DNA of 64,000 bases from Nocardia niigatensis NBRC 100131 (GTDB lineage: Bacteria > Actinomycetota > Actinomycetes > Mycobacteriales > Mycobacteriaceae): NCBI RefSeq assembly GCF_000308655.1, contig NZ_BAGC01000048.1, forward strand, positions 62,001 through 126,000. Reading direction: 5' to 3'. A program made the position numbers and the translations under genes. Positions 16,404 to 24,489 of the stretch are shown piece by piece (the first letter of the stretch is position 1; each line of letters begins with the position of its first letter). The notes below the pieces were generated by a model. That model had not been told where the DNA came from. It was given only the letters and a program-made list of their open reading frames with translations, and did not search any database.

Positions 16404-17519
16404 TCAGCCTTTGGCGCCGGTGAGGTAGCTGCGCAGCATCGACGTCACCTGGGTGATCTGGTCGACGGGCAGGTGCTCGTCGCGCTTGTGCGCCAGGTTC
16501 GGGTCGCCCGGGCCGAAGTTCACGGCCGGGATGCCGCGGGCGGCGAACCGTGAGACATCGGTCCAGCCGTACTTGGCGCGGACGCCGCCGCTGCCGTACG
16601 CGTGCACGATCTCGATGAGGTCCTTGGCGGCCGGATTGGACAGGCCGGGCAGGGCGCCGGGCGCGCCGTCGGTGCGCTCGAAATCCAGTTCCAGACCGGC
16701 GAACACCTCGCGCACATGCTCGGTGGCCTGGTCCAGGGTGCGGTCGGGGGCGAAGCGGAAGTTCACGTCCACGCTGGCCACATCCGGCACCACATTGCCG
16801 GCGACGCCGCTCTCCACGCGGACCGCGGACAGGCCCTCGCGGTAGGTGCAGCCGTCGATCTCGACCGCGCGCGCCTCGTAGTGGGCCAGCCGCTCCAGGA
16901 TCGGGGCGAGACGGTGAATGGCGTTGTCCCCCAGCCAGGCTCGCGCGGTGTGCGCCCGCACGCCGGAGGTGGTCAGGCGCACCCGCAGGGTGCCCTGGCA
17001 GCCCGCCTCAATCCAGCCGCCGGAGGGCTCGCCGAGAATGGCGAGATCGCCGTCGAGCCAGGCGGGCAGTTCGCGTTCGATGCGGCCCAGGCCGTTGAAC
17101 TCGGCCGCGATCTCCTCGCCGTCGTAGAAGATGAGGGTCAGGTCGTGTACCGGCTCGGCCACCGTGGCGGCCAGGTGCAGGAAGACCGCGTCACCGGATT
17201 TCATATCGACGCTGCCGCAGCCCCACAGCTGCCGTTCACCGTCCGCCGTGGTCGTGAAGTGGCCGGGGACATTGTCGGCGATCGGCACGGTGTCCAGATG
17301 CCCGGCGAGGATGACGCGGGTGGGCAGGCCCCGATTGGTGCGCGCCAGCACGGTATTGCCGTGCCGCAGGATTTCGAATCCGGTGGTCTGTTCGTGCAGC
17401 GCTTTTTCGACGATGTCGGCGATGACCTTCTCGTTCTGAGACACGCTCGGAATGTCCACGAGCGCGGCGGTGAGTGAAATGGGGTCGGCACTCAGATCGA
17501 TGGTCACTTGATCCACCAT
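16404..17519 (-). CDS. dapE: succinyl-diaminopimelate desuccinylase
   Basis: 371 residues from the ATG at 17519. M20 metallopeptidase family: first metal motif LAGHLDTVP, bridging Asp in GCGSVDMKSGD, catalytic Glu-Glu in FYDGEEIAAEFN, LGEPSGGWIEAG, and the C-terminal metal His in GDPNLAHKRDEHLP. It hydrolyses N-succinyl-LL-2,6-diaminopimelate to LL-diaminopimelate for lysine and peptidoglycan. dapD is divergent 97 bp away, so two consecutive-pathway genes may share a promoter region. Confidence 0.94.
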   Translation of the reverse strand: MVDQVTIDLSADPISLTAALVDIPSVSQNEKVIADIVEKALHEQTTGFEILRHGNTVLARTNRGLPTRVILAGHLDTVPIADNVPGHFTTTADGERQLWGCGSVDMKSGDAVFLHLAATVAEPVHDLTLIFYDGEEIAAEFNGLGRIERELPAWLDGDLAILGEPSGGWIEAGCQGTLRVRLTTSGVRAHTARAWLGDNAIHRLAPILERLAHYEARAVEIDGCTYREGLSAVRVESGVAGNVVPDVASVDVNFRFAPDRTLDQATEHVREVFAGLELDFERTDGAPGALPGLSNPAAKDLIEIVHAYGSGGVRAKYGWTDVSRFAARGIPAVNFGPGDPNLAHKRDEHLPVDQITQVTSMLRSYLTGAKG

Positions 17520-17522
17520 AAA

Positions 17523-17537
17523 GGAGGAATAACCTCC
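17523..17537 (-). promoter_or_regulatory. hairpin that can occlude the dapE ribosome-binding site
   Basis: On the mRNA strand, GGAGG-TTATT-CCTCC lies just before the dapE ATG at 17519. The 5-bp dyad pairs the Shine-Dalgarno GGAGG with CCTCC, so it could reduce initiation. The SD-to-ATG distance (13 nt) is long if unfolded. Confidence 0.4.
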
Positions 17538-17616
17538 GTTCTTCGCACGGTCGCTGCGATGGCACAAATCGGCACCGCATGAGGTATGAATTCACAGCCC
17601 GGTAACGTACGGGGGC

Positions 17617-18579
17617 GTGAGTACACAGGGAGCATCTGCAGTCGGCCTAGCCACCATCACCGTCAACGGCACAGTCCTGGACACCTGGTACCCGTATCCC
17701 AGCCTCGGGACCTTCTCCGCGGACGAGGTCGGCACGGTCCGGCTGGACGCCTCCGATCCGGAATTCGCGAAGCTCGCCGCCTCGGCCGGTCCGGACGAGG
17801 ACCGCCGGGTCGAGATCGTGGTGGTGCGCACCGTGATCGCCGATCTGGACGCCGCGCCGATCGACACCCACGACGTATACCTACGGCTGCACCTGCTCTC
17901 GCACCGGCTGGTCCGTCCGCACGGCGTGAATCTGGACGGGCAGTTCGGCCTGCTCGCCAATGTGGTGTGGACCAACTACGGGCCGTGCTCGGGCGAGGAG
18001 TTCGAGCTCACCCGCACGAAGCTGCGCGCCCGCGGCCCGGTGACCGTGTACGGCGTGGACAAGTTCCCGCGCATGGTCGACTACGTGCTGCCGTCGGGCG
18101 TGCGCATCGCCGACGCCGACCGCGTGCGCCTGGGCGCGCACCTGGCCTCCGGCACCACGGTCATGCACGAGGGCTTCGTCAACTTCAATGCCGGCACGCT
18201 CGGCAATTCCATGGTGGAGGGCCGGATCTCGGCCGGTGTCGTGGTCGGCGACGGCTCCGATGTCGGCGGCGGCGCGTCCATCATGGGCACCCTGTCCGGC
18301 GGCGGCAAGCAGGTCATCTCGCTCGGCGAACGCTGCCTGCTCGGCGCGAACTCGGGCCTGGGCATCTCGCTCGGCGACGACTGCGTGGTGGAGGCGGGCC
18401 TGTACATCACCGCAGGCACCAAGGTCGCGCTGCCGGACGGCCAGATCATGAAAGCCGGTGAGCTGTCGGGCAAGTCGAACCTGCTGTTCATCCGCAACTC
18501 GGTGACCGGCGCGGTCGAGGTCCGGCCTCGCAAAGGCACCGGCATCGAGCTGAACGCGGAACTGCACGCCAACGACTGA
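17617..18579 (+). CDS. dapD: 2,3,4,5-tetrahydropyridine-2,6-dicarboxylate N-succinyltransferase
   Basis: 320 residues, GTG start. Left-handed beta-helix acyltransferase of the actinobacterial DapD type: N-terminal domain to about 150, then hexapeptide repeats (MVEGRISAGVVVGDGSDVGG, LGANSGLGISLGDDCVVEAG, LYITAGTKVALPDG), with MHEGFVNFNAGTLG in the active-site region. It adds the succinyl group from succinyl-CoA to tetrahydrodipicolinate, the step before DapC. A strong bidirectional hairpin follows its stop. Confidence 0.95.
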   Translation: MSTQGASAVGLATITVNGTVLDTWYPYPSLGTFSADEVGTVRLDASDPEFAKLAASAGPDEDRRVEIVVVRTVIADLDAAPIDTHDVYLRLHLLSHRLVRPHGVNLDGQFGLLANVVWTNYGPCSGEEFELTRTKLRARGPVTVYGVDKFPRMVDYVLPSGVRIADADRVRLGAHLASGTTVMHEGFVNFNAGTLGNSMVEGRISAGVVVGDGSDVGGGASIMGTLSGGGKQVISLGERCLLGANSGLGISLGDDCVVEAGLYITAGTKVALPDGQIMKAGELSGKSNLLFIRNSVTGAVEVRPRKGTGIELNAELHAND

Positions 18580-18590
18580 TCCTGAGCACG

Positions 18591-18628
18591 CGAAAACCCC
18601 TGTCGACTGCGAGCGACAGGGGTTTTCG
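18591..18628. terminator. bidirectional intrinsic terminator after dapD
   Basis: A perfect 15-bp stem, CGAAAACCCCTGTCG pairing with CGACAGGGGTTTTCG, around an 8-nt loop. The TTTT on one arm and AAAA on the other make it work for both the dapD transcript and the convergent small gene. Confidence 0.9.
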
Positions 18629-18639
18629 TCATTTCGCGC

Positions 18640-18954
18640 TCAGTGGTACAGGCCGCACCAGGGCGCCGCGGAACCGTCCATGACGGGGAACGGAATGGCG
18701 CCGGAGTTGCACTGGCCCGAGCCGGTCTGGAAGGCCTTGATCAGGTTCGACGAGCCGGTGGGCGACGGGTCGAACGAGCCGGTGCCGGTGGGTCCGGTGT
18801 TCACCGAACCGGTGAAGCTGGGGCCGCCGGCGATCTGCTCGGTGGGCTGCGCGGGGGTGAGGGGCAGCGCGTCGGCGGCCGCCACGGCGGCGGGGGCGAG
18901 TAGGCCGGCGAAGACCGCGGTAGCCGCGACGGTGGTGCGCAGAGGGAGGTGCAT
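18640..18954 (-). CDS. small secreted protein
   Basis: 104 residues from the ATG at 18954, with AAGGAG eight bases upstream. A Sec signal peptide (MHLPLRTTVAATAVFAGLLA) ends in an Ala-rich cleavage region near residue 28. The mature 75 residues are Gly/Thr/Pro/Ser-rich (TGSVNTGPTGTGSFDPSPTG), then a short end with two Cys (GQCNSGAIPF and APWCGLYH) that may form one disulfide. No known family; exported peptides of this kind are common in Nocardia. Confidence 0.6.
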   Translation of the reverse strand: MHLPLRTTVAATAVFAGLLAPAAVAAADALPLTPAQPTEQIAGGPSFTGSVNTGPTGTGSFDPSPTGSSNLIKAFQTGSGQCNSGAIPFPVMDGSAAPWCGLYH

Positions 18955-19057
18955 CGGGCGAATCTCCTTGGGATCTTTGATCTTTCGATTCCAGAAACTA
19001 GATGTTCGCGCTCGGGCCCGACGAGACCCCGAAAACTCCGGCACCGGAACTCAGGTG

Positions 19058-19426
19058 TCAGATGCCGAAGGCGATGACACGTTCGGGTGTGATGCGGATC
19101 AGCTCCGGGGACAGCCCCGGATACCACGGTTCCGCGTCCCGCACGGCTTGTGCGGTGCCGCGGATTTCGAGGCACCGCACCGTCCACGGGTCGACCGAGG
19201 GCACGTCGTCGACGACGAAGGCGACCCGCTCCTCCTTCAGGAGATTGCGGAACTTCTGGCTGGCGCCCAGGTCCCGGCCGCCGATGTCGATGGTGCCCAG
19301 GGCCGCGTTCCAGCGGAAGCCCACCGGATTGTTCTGCGGTGAGCCGTCGGGGCGGATGGTGGCCAGCCGCCCCAGTCGCTGGCTGTTCAGGTACTCGATC
19401 TCGGCAGGCGACAGTGATGCGGTCAT
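19058..19426 (-). CDS. PPOX-class flavin/F420-binding oxidoreductase
   Basis: 122 residues from the ATG at 19426. Split-barrel fold of the pyridoxamine-phosphate-oxidase superfamily: LNSQRLGRLATIRPDGSPQN, then NPVGFRWN, DIGGRDLGASQKFRNLLKEE, VAFVVDDVP and CLEIRGTAQA. The subgroup is often F420-dependent in actinomycetes, but cofactor and substrate cannot be fixed from sequence. No ribosome site is evident and the start is 13 bp from a 24-bp palindrome, so the mRNA may be leaderless or read through from fadD36. Confidence 0.78.
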   Translation of the reverse strand: MTASLSPAEIEYLNSQRLGRLATIRPDGSPQNNPVGFRWNAALGTIDIGGRDLGASQKFRNLLKEERVAFVVDDVPSVDPWTVRCLEIRGTAQAVRDAEPWYPGLSPELIRITPERVIAFGI

Positions 19427-19439
19427 GCCGGTCACGCTA

Positions 19440-19463
19440 TGACCTCGAGTGCACTCGAGGTCA
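19440..19463. promoter_or_regulatory. 24-bp perfect palindrome between fadD36 and the PPOX gene
   Basis: The half-site TGACCTCGAGTG (19440-19451) is followed directly by its reverse complement. The palindrome includes the fadD36 stop codon and ends 13 bp from the PPOX start. Perfect symmetry without a loop favours a protein-binding operator over a terminator hairpin. No family is assigned. Confidence 0.6.
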
Positions 19464-20879
19464 AGACAGCAGTTTCTTCTGAACCTTGCCCATGGCATTG
19501 CGCGGCAGGCCGTCCACCACCCGGACCTCACGCGGCCGCTTGTGCGCCGAAAGTTCGCCCGCCACATGGGCGATGAGCTCGTCGGCGATCGAGTCGCCCG
19601 CCCCGTCACGGAGCACGACGTAGGCGACGATGCGCTGGCCCAGATCGTCGTCCGGGACGCCGACGACCGCGGCCTCGGCCACGGCCGGATGCCCCAGCAG
19701 CGCGGTCTCGATCTCGCCCGCGCCGATGCGGTAGCCGCCCGACTTGATGAGGTCCACCGATTCCCGGCCCACGATGCGGTGGAAGCCGTCGGCGTCGATC
19801 ACCGCCACGTCGCCGGTCTTGAACCAGCCGTCGCCGGTGAAGTGCTCGGCGGTGACCTCGGGCTTGTTCAGATAGCCGTCGAAGAGCATGGGGCCGCGCA
19901 CCTGGAGTCCGCCGACGCTCTCCCCATCGTGCGGTACCGGATCGCCGGCCTCGTCGCGCAGGCGGGTCTCGACGCCCGCGACCGGGATGCCGACCCAGCC
20001 CGGGCGGCGTTCACCGTCGGGCCGGGTGGAGAGGGTGATCATGGTTTCGCTCATGCCGTAGCGCTCGATCGGGGCGTGACCGGTGAGCTCGGCGAGCCGT
20101 TCGAACACCGGCACGGGCAGCGGCGCGCTGCCGGAGATCAGGATCCGCGCCTTCACCAATTCCCGTGCGGCGTCGGGGTCTTCGGCGATCCGGGACCACA
20201 CGGTCGGCACGCCGAAGTACATGCTGCCGTGCGCGTCGGCGTACGCCTTCGGGGTGGGCTTGCCGGTGTGGATCAGCGGGCTGCCCGCCCGCAGCGGGCC
20301 CAGCACGCCGAGGATCAGGCCGTGCACGTGGAACAGCGGAAGACCGTGCACCAGCACGTCTTTCGAGGTCCAGCCCCAGGCCTGGATCAGTGCGTCCAGA
20401 CCCGCCGCGATGGCGTCGCGGCTGAGCATCACACCCTTGGGCGCGCCGGTGGTGCCCGAGGTGTAGAGGATGAAAGCCGTTGCCTTACCGGCGGGTTCGG
20501 CGTATCGATGCCAGGAGCGCGCGTGCTTGCGCACCGGGATGACCGGCAGGTCGGAGTCCGCGGGCGCATTGCCCAGCCAGGCCTGGGCGCCCGAGTCCCG
20601 CAGGATGTGCGCCAGTTCCGCGCTGCCGGAGTCCGGCGGCACCGGCACCACGGTCACGCCCGCGATCAGGCAACCCACCACGGCCAGCACGGTGACGACG
20701 GTCGGTTCGGCCAGCACGGCCACCCGGCGCGCCTGGGCGACCCGTTCGGCGACGGAGGTGGCCGCACCGAGCAGATCACTGCGCGACAACGTCTCCCCGT
20801 CGATGGTGACGGCATCCGGGATATCGGCTCCGGCGGCGATGGCGGCCGGGTTCAGCGAGCTCAGCAACAGCGGCGACAC
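19461..20879 (-). CDS. fadD36: fatty acyl-CoA synthetase FadD36
   Basis: 472 residues, short for an ANL ligase but the normal length for FadD36. Motifs in order: FILYTSGTTGAPKGVMLSR (AMP/ATP), HGLPLFHVHGL, RYGMSETMITLSTRP, GDGWFKTGDVAVIDADGFHR, VGRESVDLIKSGGYRI, and NAMGKVQKKLL with the catalytic Lys. Likely a malonyl/medium-chain acyl-CoA ligase. It may share a transcript with the PPOX gene, whose start is 35 bp beyond its stop, with a perfect palindrome between. Confidence 0.9.
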   Translation of the reverse strand: MSPLLLSSLNPAAIAAGADIPDAVTIDGETLSRSDLLGAATSVAERVAQARRVAVLAEPTVVTVLAVVGCLIAGVTVVPVPPDSGSAELAHILRDSGAQAWLGNAPADSDLPVIPVRKHARSWHRYAEPAGKATAFILYTSGTTGAPKGVMLSRDAIAAGLDALIQAWGWTSKDVLVHGLPLFHVHGLILGVLGPLRAGSPLIHTGKPTPKAYADAHGSMYFGVPTVWSRIAEDPDAARELVKARILISGSAPLPVPVFERLAELTGHAPIERYGMSETMITLSTRPDGERRPGWVGIPVAGVETRLRDEAGDPVPHDGESVGGLQVRGPMLFDGYLNKPEVTAEHFTGDGWFKTGDVAVIDADGFHRIVGRESVDLIKSGGYRIGAGEIETALLGHPAVAEAAVVGVPDDDLGQRIVAYVVLRDGAGDSIADELIAHVAGELSAHKRPREVRVVDGLPRNAMGKVQKKLLS

Positions 20880-20978
20880 GGGCCCACGCTACCGGAGCCG
20901 CGCTCGGCAACGAATCGCTTGCGAAGCCGCCCAGTCGGTTGACAGGTAACCCGAGTGGGTAAGACAGTTTCTGTATAA

Positions 20979-20988
20979 CCTTCTCACC
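20979..20988. promoter_or_regulatory. candidate TetR site upstream of mpaB-1
   Basis: CCTTCTCACC, whose reverse complement GGTGAGAAGG occurs at 22578 between the tetR gene and the second mpaB gene. Just before it is an imperfect dyad, GGTAAGACAG (about 20959) with CTGTATAACC, including a TATAAC that could be a -10 element. Confidence 0.45.
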
Positions 20989-21005
20989 AGAGGATGTGGT
21001 CAACG

Positions 21006-21860
21006 ATGACCAGGCCGCTTCACGACCGTGTCGAATCCGCAGCCCCCACACCGGAGATCGATGTCCGCCGCTACCTCGACGGCGCGGCCGGCTTCTTCGG
21101 CGCCGCGGCGAACGTGATCATGCAACTCTCCAACCCACCGGTCGGCTACGGCGTGGTGGAGAGCCCGGTGGAATCCGGGAACGTCATGATCCATCCCTTC
21201 AAACGGCTGCGCACCACCCTCACCTACCTGGCCGTCGCCCTGCTGGGCACCGAGGCGGACCGCGCGGCCTACCGGGAGGCCGTCGACTCCGTGCACAAGC
21301 ACGTCCGGTCCCGCGCGGACAGCACCGTCAAATACAACGCCTTCGATCCCCGGTTGCAGCTGTGGGTCGCGGCCTGCCTGTACTGGGGCGCGCGCGATCT
21401 CTACGAGCGCATGCACGGGCCGATGGACGAGTACGACGCCGAAGCCTTCTACCTCTACGCCGCCCGGCTCGGCACCACCCTGCAGGTGCGCCCGGACATG
21501 TGGCCCGCCGACCGCGCCGCCTTCGACCGCTACTGGGACGAGAACCTCGCACGGACCCGTATCGACCCCAAGATCAAGGCGTACTTCGAGGACCTCATCG
21601 ACCTGAAGATGCTGCCCCGCCCGTTCCAGCCGGCCTTCGGCGGCGTGCACCGCTTCTTCGTGACCGGTCTGCTGCCGCAACATCTCCGGGACGAGATGGG
21701 CATGACCTGGACGCCGCGCCAGGATCGCGCGCTGGCCCGGATGATGCGACTGGCCGGTGCGGCGGAGTCGGTGGTGCCGGCGCCGCTGCGTGCCTTCCCG
21801 CTCAACGTCTATCTCACGGATATGCGGTTGCGCCGGAAGCTGGGGCTGCGGCTGGTGTGA
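21006..21860 (+). CDS. MpaB-family (DUF2236) oxygenase, paralogue 1
   Basis: 284 residues from the ATG at 21006 (AGAGG at a distance of 12; an ATG at 20994 in the same frame is nearly on top of it). Family features: HPFKRLRTTLTYLAVALLGT, FDPRLQLWVAACLYWGARDLY and a C-terminal AFPLNVYLTDMRLRRKLGL. MpaB/latex-clearing-related proteins bind b-type haem with conserved Arg and His/Asp residues; RPDMW and GGVHRFFVTGLLP match that pattern. Substrate unknown. It is closely related to the gene at 22653. Confidence 0.82.
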   Translation: MTRPLHDRVESAAPTPEIDVRRYLDGAAGFFGAAANVIMQLSNPPVGYGVVESPVESGNVMIHPFKRLRTTLTYLAVALLGTEADRAAYREAVDSVHKHVRSRADSTVKYNAFDPRLQLWVAACLYWGARDLYERMHGPMDEYDAEAFYLYAARLGTTLQVRPDMWPADRAAFDRYWDENLARTRIDPKIKAYFEDLIDLKMLPRPFQPAFGGVHRFFVTGLLPQHLRDEMGMTWTPRQDRALARMMRLAGAAESVVPAPLRAFPLNVYLTDMRLRRKLGLRLV

Positions 21861-21873
21861 AAGCCGTTGCCGG

Positions 21874-22506
21874 TCAGACGATCCGGAAGCCGGGGACGAT
21901 GTGGTCGCGGGCGAACTGCCGCAGCGCGTCGGGATCGTCGAGCGGGATGACCGTCTGCGGAGTCAGCGCCAGTGACAGCGCGGCGCGGGCGATCATCTCG
22001 GCCAGCGGCAGCGGATCGTACTGCGGCAGTTTGCCTTCCGCCTGCAGCCGGGCCATGAACTCGGCCAGGTAGTCGCGGCCCAGTTCGATGACCGGCGCGC
22101 CCTGCACGGTCAGATACGGCAGCACGATCTCGGGTTCGGTCTTGAGCAGCCGGCCCAGCAGCTGGTTGCCGCGCAGGCCCTCGATGAAGGCCACGAAAAG
22201 CGCGATGATCTGGTCCTCGGCGCTCTCGTCACGTTCGATCGGCCCCTGCACGGCGGCGTCGACCTCGTCGACGAGTTGGCGGGCCTGCCGTAGCCCGACG
22301 GCCTGGATGAGATCGTTCTTGCCGGCGAAGCGTCGGTACAGCGTGGCCAGGGACAGGCCGCCGCGGCGGGCGACCTCGACCATGCTCGTGCGTTTGATAC
22401 CGAAGTCCAGGAAGGCCATGAGCGCGGCGTCGAGGACTTTGGCCTGGTTGTGATCCTCGGGGCCGGATCCACGCACGAGCGGCAGCAGTTTGGCCAGTTT
22501 GGCCAT
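21874..22506 (-). CDS. TetR-family regulator between two mpaB genes
   Basis: 210 residues from the ATG at 22506 (GGAAAGG eight bases upstream). HTH: MVEVARRGGLSLATLYRRFAGK, with FLDFGIKRTS before it; the remaining helices form the ligand domain. It is convergent with mpaB-1 (13 bp apart) and divergent from mpaB-2. Shared GGTGAGAAGG motifs lie before both mpaB genes, so it probably represses both and itself. Confidence 0.85.
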   Translation of the reverse strand: MAKLAKLLPLVRGSGPEDHNQAKVLDAALMAFLDFGIKRTSMVEVARRGGLSLATLYRRFAGKNDLIQAVGLRQARQLVDEVDAAVQGPIERDESAEDQIIALFVAFIEGLRGNQLLGRLLKTEPEIVLPYLTVQGAPVIELGRDYLAEFMARLQAEGKLPQYDPLPLAEMIARAALSLALTPQTVIPLDDPDALRQFARDHIVPGFRIV

Positions 22507-22577
22507 GGTCCGGGCCCTTTCCAGTCGCAAAGAAACGGTGAGGCACTAATCTTCGCACATTGACACGACCACCCCAC

Positions 22578-22628
22578 GGTGAGAAGGTGAGGACAAATAT
22601 TTCTCACACTCTCCTCATGGGTGAGGAG
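22578..22628. promoter_or_regulatory. candidate operator cluster between tetR and mpaB-2
   Basis: GGTGAGAAGG (22578-22587) with TTCTCAC (22601-22607) forms a spaced dyad, GTGAGAA...TTCTCAC. CTCCTCA-TGGG-TGAGGAG (22611-22628) is a second perfect 7-bp dyad with a 4-bp centre. The first element recurs inverted at 20979. Confidence 0.5.
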
Positions 22629-22652
22629 TGACGACGAGGAGCCGTGTCAACG

Positions 22653-23516
22653 ATGACCGCACCCCTGCGCAAGTTCGACGAGTTCCCCTCGGCCTACGAG
22701 CCGATGACCCCCGAATCCGTGCGTGAGCACATCGACGGTGTCGCGGCCTTCCTCGGCGGCGCTGCCAATGTCGTGATGCAGCTGTCGCTGAAGCCGGTCG
22801 CCTACGGCGTCATGGAAAGCGACGTCGACAGCGGCAAGGTGACGCTGCACCCGTTCAAGCGGCTGCGCACCACCCTCACCTATCTCGCGGTCGCACTGCT
22901 CGGCGATGACGACGACCGCCGCGACTATCGCGAAGCCGTGAACCGGTCGCACCGCAGCATCCACTCCAAGCCCGGCAGCGCGGTCAAGTACAACGCCTTC
23001 GACCCCACGCTGCAGCTGTGGGTGGCGGCCTGCCTCTACTGGGGCGTCGACGACCTCTACCACCGCCTGCGCGGCCCCATGGAACCCGAACTGGCGGAAG
23101 CTTTTTACCAGTACTGCGCCCGTCTGGGCACCACCCTGCAGATGCGCCCCGAAATGTGGCCCGCCACCCGAGACGACTTCTACGTCTACTGGGAGGAGAA
23201 CCTCGCCACCAAGTCCATCGACGCCCCCACCCGCAAATACTTCAACGACCTCACCGACCTCAAAATGCTCCCCTGGCCCCTGCAGTTCGCCTTCGGCGGC
23301 CTCCACCGCTTCACCGTCACCGCCCTGCTCCCCCAGCACCTCCGCGACGAAATGTCCATGACCTGGTCCGCGCGAGACGAGCGAATCTTCACCACCCTGC
23401 TCCGCCTCATCTCATCGGTCTGGACCCACCTCCCCACCCCGCTCCGGCTCTTCCCCTACAACTTCTATCTGGCCGACATGCGCCTCCGCCGCCGCCTCGG
23501 CCGTCCTCTGGTCTGA
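22653..23516 (+). CDS. MpaB-family (DUF2236) oxygenase, paralogue 2
   Basis: 287 residues from the ATG at 22653; both paralogues keep TCAACGATGAC at the start and an AGGAG-like site about 11 bp upstream, supporting this start over the GTG at 22644. Motifs parallel paralogue 1: HPFKRLRTTLTYLAVALLGD, FDPTLQLWVAACLYWGVDDLY, MRPEMWP and PLQFAFGGLHRFTVTALLPQ. Both share the b-haem-type pattern, but N-termini and substrate-loop residues differ, so they may prefer different substrates. It converges with the proline dehydrogenase gene 14 bp downstream. Confidence 0.82.
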   Translation: MTAPLRKFDEFPSAYEPMTPESVREHIDGVAAFLGGAANVVMQLSLKPVAYGVMESDVDSGKVTLHPFKRLRTTLTYLAVALLGDDDDRRDYREAVNRSHRSIHSKPGSAVKYNAFDPTLQLWVAACLYWGVDDLYHRLRGPMEPELAEAFYQYCARLGTTLQMRPEMWPATRDDFYVYWEENLATKSIDAPTRKYFNDLTDLKMLPWPLQFAFGGLHRFTVTALLPQHLRDEMSMTWSARDERIFTTLLRLISSVWTHLPTPLRLFPYNFYLADMRLRRRLGRPLV

Positions 23517-23529
23517 GCCGCAACGGCTT

Positions 23530-24489
23530 TCAGCCGCGGTCGGCCAGCGCGCGGAGGAAGAACGCCACATTGGCGGGGCGTTCGGCCAGCCGGCGCATGA
23601 GGTAGCCGTACCACTGGGTGCCGTAGGGGATGTAGACGCGGAGGGCGTGACCTTCGGCGACGAGGCGGCGTTGTTCGGCGTCTCGGATGCCGTAGAGCAT
23701 CTGGAATTCGAAATCGCCGGGGGTGCGGTTGTTTTCGGCGGCGAGGATGTGGGCGGCAGTGATCATCGCGGGGTCGTGGGTGGCGATCATGGGGTACCAG
23801 GCGGTGCGGAGGAGGACGTCCAGGCAGCGGAGGTAGGAGGCGTCCACCTCGGCTCGGCGCCGATAGGCGACCGTGGGTGGTTCCTGGTAGGCGCCCTTGC
23901 AGAGGCGGACCCGGGTGCCGTCGGCGGCCAGGTCGCGGGCGCGGTCTTCGGCCTGGCGGAGGTAGGTCTGGAGAGCTACTGCCAGCCAGGGGAATTCGAT
24001 GCGGGCCTGACGGACTGCCTGCAGGGTATCGGCGGTGGTGGTGTGGTCCTCGGCGTCGACGGTCACCCAGACGTGGCGTTCGGCGGCCTTGGCGCACAGC
24101 TTGTGCAGATTCTCCGCCGCGATGGCGGGGCCGTCCTGGCCCAGGGACCGACCGAGGGCGGACAGTTTGAGCGAGACCTCGACGCGGGGGATGTCGGAGT
24201 TCCCGCCGGGCACGATCCGGTCGGCCTCGGCGAGGTCGTCGATGAGCGAAAGATATTCCGCCACCGCGGCATTGGCTTGGGTGTGGTCGGTAGTGTACTC
24301 ACCGAGGAAGTCGACGCTCACCGAACGGCCGGTGGCCAGCAGTTCCCGTGCCACGGGTACCAGCTCGGCGCGGGTCTCCCCGGCCACGAAGCGCCGGACC
24401 ACCGCGGCGGTGACCGGCACCCGGGTGATCGCCTGCTTCATCCGCGCCGATCCGGCCGCGGCGAGGATCGCGGGCCGCAGCGGGTTCAT
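23530..24489 (-). CDS. proline dehydrogenase
   Basis: 319 residues, the length of monofunctional bacterial PRODH. TIM-barrel flavoprotein motifs: SVSVDFLGEYTTD, VSLKLSAL, VTVDAEDHTTTADTL, TRVRLCKGAYQEPP, and the C-terminal YGTQWYGYLMRRLAERPANV. It oxidises L-proline to pyrroline-5-carboxylate with FAD and passes the product to the dehydrogenase encoded upstream. The start overlaps the pruA stop by 4 bp. Homologue of Rv1188. Confidence 0.93.
   Translation of the reverse strand: MNPLRPAILAAAGSARMKQAITRVPVTAAVVRRFVAGETRAELVPVARELLATGRSVSVDFLGEYTTDHTQANAAVAEYLSLIDDLAEADRIVPGGNSDIPRVEVSLKLSALGRSLGQDGPAIAAENLHKLCAKAAERHVWVTVDAEDHTTTADTLQAVRQARIEFPWLAVALQTYLRQAEDRARDLAADGTRVRLCKGAYQEPPTVAYRRRAEVDASYLRCLDVLLRTAWYPMIATHDPAMITAAHILAAENNRTPGDFEFQMLYGIRDAEQRRLVAEGHALRVYIPYGTQWYGYLMRRLAERPANVAFFLRALADRG

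Noticed and set aside
20939..20979. TTGACA and TATAAC before mpaB-1 as one promoter
   Set aside because: The spacing of 29 bp is too long for a sigma-70-type promoter; only the TATAAC may be used.
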